A DNA stretch of 41,930 bases from Pseudomonadota bacterium (GTDB lineage Bacteria > Pseudomonadota > Gammaproteobacteria > Burkholderiales > Burkholderiaceae_E): contig JAEWGX010000042.1 in assembly GCA_023388075.1 (NCBI GenBank), positions 1 through 41,930 on the forward strand, given 5' to 3'. Below are positions 35,019 to 41,930 of this stretch, in pieces. A program made the translations under genes and the position numbers. Numbering within the stretch: the first letter of the stretch is position 1; each line of letters opens with the position of its first letter. The notes under the pieces were generated by a model. That model saw only the letters and a list, made by a program, of their open reading frames with translations. It searched no databases and was not told the origin of the DNA.

Positions 35019-35862
35019 GCGAGCGACCGTTCCGCGGCCCGGCAACGCCCACGGACGCCGCGGGCCTGCTGGAAGGCAGGCGCGGGGACTTCTTGTCGAG
35101 GAACGACTGGACGCCTTCGAGCGCGGCCGGATCCATCATGTTGCAGGCCATCGTCTGCCCGGCGAGCTGGTAGGCGGCGGCTAACCCGGTTTCGCGCTGC
35201 CGGTAGAAGAGATCCTTGCCCATGCGGATCGCGACCTCCGCCTTGGCAACGATCGCCTCCACCAGGGCATCGGTCTCGGCGTCGAGCCCCGCATCCGGCA
35301 CCACCCGGTTCACCAGGCCCCATGCCATCGCCTGGCGGGCGTCGATGAACTCGCCGGTGACCAGCATCTCGAACGCCTGCTTCTGGCCGAGGTTGCGCGA
35401 AAGCGCGACCGACGGCGTCGAGCAGAAGAGCCCGAGGTTGACGCCGGAGACCGCGAAGCGCGCCTCCTCCGCCGCGACGGCGAGGTCGCACATCGCCACC
35501 AGCTGGCAGCCGGCCGCGGTGGCAACGCCCTGGACCCGGGCGATCACCGGCTGGGGCGCCGAGCGGATCGCCATCATCACCCGCGTGCACCGGTCGAAGA
35601 GCTCGCGGTAGTAGCGCTCCGACGGCGTGGCGCGCATCTCGCGCAGGTCGTGCCCGGCGCAGAACGCGCGGCCCCGGGCGGCGAGGACGATGGCACGTAC
35701 GGCTCGCTCTTCCGCGAGCGAGCCCAGGGCAGCCGCGAGGCCGTCGAGGACCGCTTCGGAGAGCGCGTTGTGAGCGGTCGGCCGGTTCAGCCAGACGGTC
35801 GCCCGGGCGCCATCACGCTCGACCTGGACCAGGTCGTTCGCCACCGATTCATCGTTTGCCAT
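35014..35862 (-). CDS. Crotonase-fold protein, ECHDC3-like (lacks the usual hydratase glutamates)
   Basis: 282 residues with the crotonase fold: FCAGHDLREM oxyanion loop, ATAAGCQLVAMCDLAVA, SGVNLGLFCSTPSVALSR, and a C-terminal trimerisation helix region (GKDLFYRQRETGLAAAYQLA). In enoyl-CoA hydratase the catalytic glutamates sit in GGGCEL and PEIxLG; here these positions read Gln120 and Gly140, so ordinary hydratase chemistry is unlikely. The pattern closely resembles the ECHDC3 family (human ECHDC3 from memory), whose reaction is not settled. ATG at 35860-35862 has GGAGAGGG about 6 bases upstream; the longer open frame into moxR is rejected. First gene of the operon. Confidence 0.88.
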   Translation of the reverse strand: MANDESVANDLVQVERDGARATVWLNRPTAHNALSEAVLDGLAAALGSLAEERAVRAIVLAARGRAFCAGHDLREMRATPSERYYRELFDRCTRVMMAIRSAPQPVIARVQGVATAAGCQLVAMCDLAVAAEEARFAVSGVNLGLFCSTPSVALSRNLGQKQAFEMLVTGEFIDARQAMAWGLVNRVVPDAGLDAETDALVEAIVAKAEVAIRMGKDLFYRQRETGLAAAYQLAGQTMACNMMDPAALEGVQSFLDKKSPRLPSSRPAASVGVAGPRNGRSL

Positions 35863-35892
35863 GTCGCCCTCTCCGACTGGTGCGACCACCGC

Positions 35893-35907
35893 GACCGACC
35901 GTCGGTC
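35893..35907. promoter_or_regulatory. Palindrome in the crotonase/moxR divergent gap (candidate operator)
   Basis: GACCGACCGTCGGTC is a perfect 7-bp inverted repeat around one base, located in the 76-bp gap between the divergent crotonase and moxR genes. Size and symmetry suit a TetR- or MarR-type regulator, but no regulator gene lies beside it. Confidence 0.35.
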
Positions 35908-35938
35908 CGCGACTATCGGAAGCGGTGGCTGGATTAAC

Positions 35939-36889
35939 ATGCCTGCGGACTCGAGAGCAGAACGCATGCTGGAAGCAATACGGGGCGTCGCCGCCCAGGT
36001 GGGATCCGTCGTCGTAGGCAAGCATCCGCAGATCCGGCTCGCGCTTGCCTGCCTGCTCGCGCGCGGCCATCTGCTCATCGAAGACCTGCCCGGCGTCGGC
36101 AAGACCACGCTGGCCCATGCGCTGGCCATCTCGCTCGGCATGGACTTCAAGCGGGTACAGTTTACCAACGACCTGCTGCCGGCCGACATCACCGGCACCA
36201 CGGTCTACCGGCGCGATTCCGGCCAGTTCGTCTTCCTCCCCGGGCCGGTGTTCTCGCAGATGCTTCTTGCCGACGAGATCAACCGCGCGTCGCCCAAGAC
36301 GCAAAGCTCCCTGCTCGAGGCGATGGAGGAGCGGCAGGTGTCCGTTGACGGCAAGCCGCACAAGCTGCCGCGTCCATTCTTCGTGATCGCGACGCAGAAT
36401 CCGCAGGACCAGATCGGCACGTTCCCGCTGCCGGAGTCGCAGCTCGACCGTTTCCTGATGTGCATCGAGCTCGGCTATCCGGACCCGAAGTCCGAGCGCG
36501 CGCTGCTCGAGGGACGCGATCGCCGGGAGCTGGTGGCGTCGCTCAAGCCTCGGCTCGATCCGGAGGGGCTGATGGCGATGCAGGCCAGCGTGCGGGACGT
36601 GCGCACCGCGCCGGCCCTGATCGACTACGTCCAGAACCTGCTCACGCAGTCGCGCCGCTCGCCGCTGTTCTCCGAAGGCCTCAGCCCGCGTGCCGGGCTC
36701 GGCCTCCTGCAGGCCGCCCGCGCCTGGGCGCTGCTCGACGGGCGCGACCATGTTCTGCCCGACGATGTCCAGGCGGTGATCACGCCGGTTGCCGGCCATC
36801 GGCTTCGTCCGGCGAAGGGCGCGGCGGTGAGCCACCGCGCCCGTGCCGAGCTGGTCGGCGAGCTGCTCAAGGCCGTGGCCGTCCCCTGA
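35939..36889 (+). CDS. MoxR-family AAA+ ATPase
   Basis: 316 residues. Walker A in EDLPGVGKTTLAHAL, Walker B in LLADEINRASPKTQSSLLEAMEE, sensor 1 in FFVIATQNPQDQIGTFPLPESQLDRF, and the C-terminal lid domain. MoxR proteins are chaperone-like ATPases often paired with DUF58 and VWA partners. Here DUF58 and a TgpA transglutaminase follow directly, the commonest MoxR-DUF58-TgpA context. ATG at 35939 is used; ATG 35966 would remove nine residues and also fits. The RBS is weak for both. Confidence 0.93.
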   Translation: MPADSRAERMLEAIRGVAAQVGSVVVGKHPQIRLALACLLARGHLLIEDLPGVGKTTLAHALAISLGMDFKRVQFTNDLLPADITGTTVYRRDSGQFVFLPGPVFSQMLLADEINRASPKTQSSLLEAMEERQVSVDGKPHKLPRPFFVIATQNPQDQIGTFPLPESQLDRFLMCIELGYPDPKSERALLEGRDRRELVASLKPRLDPEGLMAMQASVRDVRTAPALIDYVQNLLTQSRRSPLFSEGLSPRAGLGLLQAARAWALLDGRDHVLPDDVQAVITPVAGHRLRPAKGAAVSHRARAELVGELLKAVAVP

Positions 36890-36942
36890 GAACCGTCGAT
36901 GGGTTCACAGGTCCACAGGATGGCGTCGGACAGCGGGGGGCG

Positions 36943-37992
36943 ATGAGCATGACCGCGCTTCGGGGCGATCGTCCCCGGCCGGCGCGGCTCTTCGCCGACG
37001 ACGCGGCCGAGGGGCGCGCCGCCCGCCTCGTCGAGCGCATCGCCCTGCGCATCACGCCGCGCAGCATTCCCCGCGCCGGCGACCACAGGATCGACCGCAA
37101 GCGCGTCTACATCCTCCCCTCCCGGGCCGGCCTGCTCTTCGCGGGCGCGATGGCGACCATGCTGCTCGCCACCATCAACTACTCCCTGGCGCTCGGCTAC
37201 GTGCTGACCTTCGTGCTCGCCTCGGTCGGACTGGTGTCGCTGCTTCACACCTACCGCAATCTCGCGGGCCTGGTGCTGCGCCCGGGACGCGCGGACCCGG
37301 TCCACGCCGGCGAAGTGGCCGAGCTCAGCATGACGCTGCGCAATCCGTCGCGCCTGCCGCGCTATGCCCTGCAGATCGACGTGCCCGGCAATCACCAGCC
37401 GGTCATGCACGACATCGCGCCCAGCGCGGAGCGCATGGCCGCGGTGGCGCTCGCGACGCGGCGCCGCGGCTGGCTCGCGGCGCCGCGCCTGCGGCTGTCG
37501 ACGACCTTTCCGCTCGGTCTCTGGCGGGCGTGGACGTACTGGCAGCCGGCCTCCCGCGTCCTGGTGCATCCGCACCCGGAAACGCCGCCCGCACCTCTGC
37601 CCGATACGAGCCACGCCGATGGCGAGACCGAGGCTCACCGGACCGGCGACGACGACTTCAGCGCGATCCGACCCTACCGCTCCGGCGATTCGCTGCGCCG
37701 CCTCGCCTGGAAGGCGATGGCGCGCAGCGCCACCGGCGAGCCGCTCACCCTTTCGTTCGAGGGTGGTGGCGGCGGCGAGCTGCTGCTCGACTGGCGCAGC
37801 CTGCCGGCCGGCATGGACGATGAGGCCCGGCTGTCGCGCCTCACGCGCTGGGTCCTTCAGGCGGAGCAGGCCGGGCAGCGATTCGGGCTGACCCTGCCCG
37901 GCCTCGAGATCGACCCGGACGGGGGCCCGGCCCATCTCGCGCGCTGCCTGGAGGCGCTCGCGACCTGGTCGCTGCCCGCGGACGGGGCGTGA
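36943..37992 (+). CDS. DUF58 domain membrane protein
   Basis: 349 residues. A basic N-terminus is followed by two close transmembrane helices (LLFAGAMATMLLATINYSL and LGYVLTFVLASVGLVSLL), then a cytosolic or periplasmic beta-rich region and the DUF58 core with DDDFSAIRPYRSGDSLRRLAW, a VWA-like fold. No enzymatic role is known; such proteins are partners of MoxR. The ATG at 36943 follows the purine-rich CGGGGGGCG. Ends in a GTGA overlap with the next gene. Confidence 0.9.
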   Translation: MSMTALRGDRPRPARLFADDAAEGRAARLVERIALRITPRSIPRAGDHRIDRKRVYILPSRAGLLFAGAMATMLLATINYSLALGYVLTFVLASVGLVSLLHTYRNLAGLVLRPGRADPVHAGEVAELSMTLRNPSRLPRYALQIDVPGNHQPVMHDIAPSAERMAAVALATRRRGWLAAPRLRLSTTFPLGLWRAWTYWQPASRVLVHPHPETPPAPLPDTSHADGETEAHRTGDDDFSAIRPYRSGDSLRRLAWKAMARSATGEPLTLSFEGGGGGELLLDWRSLPAGMDDEARLSRLTRWVLQAEQAGQRFGLTLPGLEIDPDGGPAHLARCLEALATWSLPADGA

Positions 37993-40034
37993 TCATGCGC
38001 CATCGCAAGCCGGCCCTCGGGCGGATGTCCATCCGCATCCTCGGCGGCCGCCTCGGCACCACCTGGGAGCGCGACCGGCGCGACACGCTGTTCCTCATGG
38101 GCGCGGTGTTCCTGTCGGTCCTTCCCCAGATGGCGTACCTGCCGCTCTGGTGCAGCGCCGGCTTCCTGATCCTCTTCACCTGGCGGCTGGGACTGGTGTT
38201 CAGCGGCCGTTCGTTGCCGGGCGCCGCGGTCCGCGTCGCGGCGGCCACCGCCATCGTCGGCGCGGTCTTCGCGCAGTACCACACGCTGCTCGGGCGCGAG
38301 GCCGGCGTCGCGCTGCTGGTGCTCTTCCTCGGCCTGAAGCTGATGGAGATGCGGGCGCGGCGCGACCTCTTCGTGGTGATCTTCCTCTGCTGCTTCCTGC
38401 TTCTCACCGGCTACTTCCATTCCCAGGGCATCCTGATGGGCGCCGCGACCATGGTCGCCGTGCTCACGCTGGTGGCCTCGATGCTCACCATGCAGTTCCG
38501 CCAGGAGGAGATCCCGGTGCGCCGGCGCCTGCGTTACGCGGGCGTGCTGCTGCTGCAGGCGGTGCCGGTGGCGGCCGCCCTCTTCGTGCTGTTTCCGCGC
38601 CCGAGCGGGCCGCTCTGGGGGCTGCCGGACGATGCCTTCGGCGGGCGCACCGGCCTGTCCGACTCGATGTCGCCCGGCGAGATCGCCAACCTCTCGGAGT
38701 CCGAGGAGGTGGTGATGCGGGTGCGCTTCGAAGGCGAGGCGCCCCCCGTCGCCTCGATGTACTGGCGCGGCCCGGCCTTCGGCGATTTCGATGGCCGCGT
38801 GTGGCGTCCGTCCCGCTACGGCGCGGCGGCCCCGCCGCAGCCGGAAGTCCGCTTCGACGACGACCGGCGTGGGCCGTTGCGCTACAGCGCGACGCTGGAG
38901 CCGTCGGCAGGGCGCTGGGTGCTCGCGCTCGAGACCGCCACCCGCGTGCCGGTGCTCGGCGCGCAGCGCATCATGGTCACGCCGACGTTCGAGCTGGTGG
39001 CCGGTTCCGCCCTGGCTGACCGGGTGCGGTTCGAGGGCGAGGCACGGCTCGACGCGCAGATCGGGCGCAACGAGACGCCGGCGTCGTTGCGCAACTGGCT
39101 CGAGTTGCCTCCGGGTTTCAATCCGCTCACGCTGGCGATGGCGGCACGCTGGCGCGCCGATGGCCCGGCCTCCAGCGAGGCACTGGTGGAGCGCGCGATG
39201 GACTGGCTGCGTCGCGACCGGTTCACCTACACCCACACGCCCGCGCTGCTGGGCCGGCACAGCGTCGACGAGTTCCTGTTCGAGACCAAGGCCGGCTTCT
39301 GCGAGCACTTCAGCAGTGCGTTCGTCTTCCTGATGCGCGCGCTGGGGGTGCCGGCCCGGGTGGTCACCGGTTACCAGGGCGCCGAGCGAAACGAGGTCGA
39401 CGACTACTGGATCGTGCGCCAGTCGCACGCGCATGCCTGGGCGGAGGTCTGGACGGCCGGCCGCGGCTGGATCCGGGTGGATCCGACCAGCGCGGTCGAC
39501 CCGGAACGCATCCAGCGCGGCAACCCGTCGTCCCGCGCCGGCAGGGAGACGGCCGCCGGAGCCTTCGCCGGCCAGGCCTGGCTGCGCGGCTGGCTCCTGC
39601 AGGTGGATTCGCTCACCCATGCATGGAACCAGTGGGTGCTCTCCTACGACACCGGCCGCCAGCGTTCGCTGCTGGGACGATTCGGCCTGGACATCACGGA
39701 CTGGCGGGAGGCGGCCGGGGCGCTCGCCGGCGTGCTCGGCCTTCTGCTTGCCATCGTGGCGCTCGCCACCCTGCGGCCGCGCATGCCGCGCGATCCGGTC
39801 GAGCGGCAGTACGACGAGTTCTGCCAGCGACTCGCGGCGATCGGCGCCGAGCGGATGCCGCACGAGACGCCCAACCGCTACCTGTATCGCATCGAACGGC
39901 TGCTCGATCCAGGGCAGGAGGCGCTCGCCCGCGAGATCGTCGCGACCTATATTCGCCTGCGGTACGATCTGGGGTCCGGCCAGCGGGACCTTCTCGACCA
40001 CCTGAGGAAGATGGTCCATGCGTTCAGGCCCTGA
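37989..40034 (+). CDS. TgpA-like transglutaminase membrane protein (DUF3488/DUF4129)
   Basis: 681 residues. About six N-terminal helices (35-205, DUF3488), then a periplasmic transglutaminase-like domain with the triad Cys438 (KAGFCEHF), His482 (HAHAWAEVW) and Asp498 (RVDPTSAV). One more helix near 565-590 and a short C-terminal DUF4129 cytosolic segment follow. P. aeruginosa TgpA is essential and periplasmic; its substrate is unclear. The GTG at 37989 overlaps the DUF58 stop as GTGA; ATG 37995 is an alternative start two codons later. Confidence 0.93.
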   Translation: MIMRHRKPALGRMSIRILGGRLGTTWERDRRDTLFLMGAVFLSVLPQMAYLPLWCSAGFLILFTWRLGLVFSGRSLPGAAVRVAAATAIVGAVFAQYHTLLGREAGVALLVLFLGLKLMEMRARRDLFVVIFLCCFLLLTGYFHSQGILMGAATMVAVLTLVASMLTMQFRQEEIPVRRRLRYAGVLLLQAVPVAAALFVLFPRPSGPLWGLPDDAFGGRTGLSDSMSPGEIANLSESEEVVMRVRFEGEAPPVASMYWRGPAFGDFDGRVWRPSRYGAAAPPQPEVRFDDDRRGPLRYSATLEPSAGRWVLALETATRVPVLGAQRIMVTPTFELVAGSALADRVRFEGEARLDAQIGRNETPASLRNWLELPPGFNPLTLAMAARWRADGPASSEALVERAMDWLRRDRFTYTHTPALLGRHSVDEFLFETKAGFCEHFSSAFVFLMRALGVPARVVTGYQGAERNEVDDYWIVRQSHAHAWAEVWTAGRGWIRVDPTSAVDPERIQRGNPSSRAGRETAAGAFAGQAWLRGWLLQVDSLTHAWNQWVLSYDTGRQRSLLGRFGLDITDWREAAGALAGVLGLLLAIVALATLRPRMPRDPVERQYDEFCQRLAAIGAERMPHETPNRYLYRIERLLDPGQEALAREIVATYIRLRYDLGSGQRDLLDHLRKMVHAFRP

Positions 40035-40055
40035 GGAAGAGGGGAACGGCAGTCG

Positions 40056-41153
40056 ATGGGCAACAGCAACGTGACAGGCGCGGCCCTGGTCGTCGGCGCA
40101 CTCCTGCTCGCCGTCGTGCCGGCAGCCGTGCAGGCACAGTCGCCGCGAAGCGGGAGCCCGGCCGCAACGGATGCGGCCAGTCCGGCGCGCCCTGCCCTGT
40201 CGACGCAGAGCTACGCCACGCGTCCCGAGGCACAGGCCTTCATCGACCGGATGGTGCAGGCGCACGGCTTCGATCGCGCTGCGCTCCAGGCGCTTTTCGC
40301 CCGGCTCAAGCCCTCCGAGCGCGTGGTGCACCTGATGACGCCGACCACCGGGGGCACCTTCCGACGGTCCTGGCGGGAGTACCGCGCCCGCTTCGTGCAG
40401 CCGGCCCGGATCGACGGCGGGCTCGCGTTCTGGCAGGACAACGGCGCCGACCTGCGGCTCGCCTCCGCGCTGCACGGCGTGCCCGAGGAGATCATCGTCG
40501 CGATCATCGGCGTGGAGACGCTCTACGGCCGCAACACCGGCAAGTTTCCGGTGGCGGAATCCCTCGCCACGCTCGCATTCGACTATCCCTCGCGCGCGGA
40601 TTACTTCCGGTCCGAGCTCGAGCAGTACCTGCTCTATGCGCGGGAGAACGCGATCGATCCGCTCGAACCGCTCGGCTCCTATGCCGGCGCCATCGGCACG
40701 CCGCAGTTCATGCCGGGCAGCATTCGCCGGTTCGCCGTCGATCACGACAAGGACGGCCGCATCGACCTGCGCAACAGCAACGCCGATGCCATCGGCAGCG
40801 TCGCCCACTTCCTGGCGCGACACGGCTGGATCGCCGGCAAGCCCACGCACTACCCGGTCATGATCGAGGACCTCGCCAAGGCGCGCTCGTTCATCGACGC
40901 CGGGCCGGTACCGCAGTCGAGCATCCTCGCACTGGCCGAAGCCGGCGTCACCAGCAGCGTGGAGATTCCGTCGGATGAGAAGCTGGTGCTGGTGGACCTG
41001 GTCAATGCCGACGGCCCGGCGGACCACGTACTGGGCACCCAGAACTTCTACGCGATCACCCGCTACAACCGCTCGTACTTCTACGCCATGGCGGTGATCG
41101 ATCTCGCCGCCGAGCTGCGCCGGCGTCGCGCCGGGGAGGCACCGCCGCAGTGA
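40056..41153 (+). CDS. mltB: Lytic murein transglycosylase B (soluble form)
   Basis: Cleaves the glycan strands of peptidoglycan to 1,6-anhydro ends. 365 residues. Sec signal peptide (residues 1-27, ending AAVQA-QS) with no lipobox cysteine, so it is probably soluble periplasmic and not a lipoprotein like E. coli MltB. Catalytic Glu154 in IIGVETLYGRNTG, then FRSELEQYLLYARE, GSYAGAIGTPQFMPGS and an EF-hand-like DHDKDGRIDL loop (calcium site known from Slt35). It starts 21 bp after the tgpA-like gene, ATG at 40056 preceded by GAGGAAGAGGGG, and is probably part of the same transcript. Confidence 0.94.
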   Translation: MGNSNVTGAALVVGALLLAVVPAAVQAQSPRSGSPAATDAASPARPALSTQSYATRPEAQAFIDRMVQAHGFDRAALQALFARLKPSERVVHLMTPTTGGTFRRSWREYRARFVQPARIDGGLAFWQDNGADLRLASALHGVPEEIIVAIIGVETLYGRNTGKFPVAESLATLAFDYPSRADYFRSELEQYLLYARENAIDPLEPLGSYAGAIGTPQFMPGSIRRFAVDHDKDGRIDLRNSNADAIGSVAHFLARHGWIAGKPTHYPVMIEDLAKARSFIDAGPVPQSSILALAEAGVTSSVEIPSDEKLVLVDLVNADGPADHVLGTQNFYAITRYNRSYFYAMAVIDLAAELRRRRAGEAPPQ

Positions 41154-41172
41154 GGCACGGGCCGCGGTCCAG

Positions 41173-41930
41173 GTGAAGCGCGCGCGCGCCATCTACGCGA
41201 TCTCGCCCTCCGGCGCCGTCGAGGATCGCGCGCGCATCGAGCGCGCGATCGCCTATCTGGGCAGCGCCGGGTTCAGCGTCCGGCTGGACCGTTCGGCGCT
41301 CGCGGTTCACCAGCGCTTCGCGGGGCAGGACCGGGCTCGGGCCGGCGCCTTCCAGCGCGCGGCCGCCTCCGATTGCGCCATAGTGATGGCCACCCGCGGC
41401 GGCTACGGGCTGACGCGCTACCTGCGCCACCTGGACTTTCCCGCGCTCGCGCGGGCGGGCAAGCACTGGGTGGGACTCTCCGACTTCACCGCCTTCCACC
41501 TGGCGATGCTTGCGAAGACCGGCGCGGTGACCTGGGCCGGACCTTGCCTCGCCGGCGGCTTCGGCGCCGAGGAGGCCTCCGGCGTGGATCCGACCACCGC
41601 CGGCAGTTTCCAGGACATGGTGGACGGCACGCTGGAAGCGGTCGGCTTCGCCACCCGCGGCAACCACGGACTGGAAGCCGAGGGCGTTCTCTGGGGCGGC
41701 AATCTGGCCATGGTCTGCACGCTCGTCGGCACGCCGTTCTTTCCCCAGGTGAAGGGCGGCATTCTCTTCCTGGAGGACGTGAACGAGCATCCGTTCCGCA
41801 TCGAGCGCATGTTCACGCAGTTGCTCCATGCCGGCGTGCTGGACCGCCAGAAGGCGATCGTGATCGGCCACGTCAACGGTTATCGCTGCGCGCCGAACGA
41901 CCGCGGCTTCGACCTCCCGACGGTCTGGCG
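41173..41930 (+). CDS. LD-carboxypeptidase, peptidase family S66 (3' end outside window)
   Basis: Removes the terminal D-alanine from cytosolic tetrapeptide muropeptides during recycling. 252 codons are visible from GTG 41173. The N-terminal AIYAISPSGAV, ATRGGYGLTRYL, the nucleophile elbow VGLSDFTAFH (Ser of the catalytic triad) and LEDVNEHPFRIERMF with the triad Glu are present; the His lies beyond the window. The family symbol ldcA is plausible but not claimed because the gene is incomplete. It follows mltB by 19 bp, so glycan cleavage and peptide trimming are side by side. Confidence 0.92.
   Translation, partial: MKRARAIYAISPSGAVEDRARIERAIAYLGSAGFSVRLDRSALAVHQRFAGQDRARAGAFQRAAASDCAIVMATRGGYGLTRYLRHLDFPALARAGKHWVGLSDFTAFHLAMLAKTGAVTWAGPCLAGGFGAEEASGVDPTTAGSFQDMVDGTLEAVGFATRGNHGLEAEGVLWGGNLAMVCTLVGTPFFPQVKGGILFLEDVNEHPFRIERMFTQLLHAGVLDRQKAIVIGHVNGYRCAPNDRGFDLPTVW

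Noticed and set aside
38460..40995. Several GCTGGTGG octamers resembling E. coli Chi
   Set aside because: These encode common Leu-Val codons in this GC-rich genome, and the Chi sequence of this organism is unknown.
37857..41192. 1111-codon minus-strand open frame across the TgpA and MltB genes
   Set aside because: Spans two well-supported plus-strand genes and has antisense composition.

Overview
The window looks like a chromosomal core region of a high-GC betaproteobacterium, most likely Burkholderiales. The basis is gene order and protein flavour: trxA followed by rho and an L31 gene; rsgA, CobD/CbiB-like, Nudix, rplS, trmD, rimM, rpsP; ffs directly before dnaX; and a typically betaproteobacterial Rho N-terminus. 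Coding density is very high. I saw no tRNA, rRNA, insertion sequence, integrase, phage gene or CRISPR array, so this is not an obvious mobile island.

Layout. 1-10848 (minus strand): recC, recB and recD overlap by 4 bp at each junction, then come the 4.5S SRP RNA gene and the 5' part of dnaX, which runs off the left edge. 11007-12990 (plus): trxA and rho, separated by a 400-bp leader. 13020-18498: a small membrane protein, then a divergent pair of beta-glucan genes. One is a membrane GH17 protein (minus) and the other a GH17-GT2 fusion resembling cyclic beta-1,3-glucan synthase NdvB (plus). Their shared 555-bp gap contains several inverted repeats. This block sits between rho and rpmE2, which are often neighbours. 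18565-25973: rpmE2 (zinc-free L31), a GT-C membrane glycosyltransferase, orn, an M48 (Ste24-type) protease, rsgA, a CobD/CbiB-like membrane protein and a CoA-pyrophosphatase Nudix.

26064-28310 (minus): the rpsP-rimM-trmD-rplS translation operon, with a good sigma70 promoter. 28445-30634: a secreted DUF4124-like protein with an intrinsic terminator, and a PA0069-family radical SAM protein whose promoter is covered by a consensus LexA box next to its start codon. 30712-31278: a VOC protein. 31316-35862 (minus): a fatty-acid/acyl-CoA oxidation operon (crotonase, etfB, etfA, acyl-CoA dehydrogenase). 35939-41930 (plus): MoxR ATPase, DUF58, TgpA transglutaminase, MltB and a partial LD-carboxypeptidase, which look like a cell-envelope maintenance cluster.

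Most genes are housekeeping. The points most worth a second look are the GH17/GH17-GT2 pair with its structured intergenic region, the SOS box giving a probably leaderless radical SAM mRNA, the crotonase lacking both canonical catalytic glutamates, and three promoters whose -10 element overlaps the stop codon of the upstream gene.
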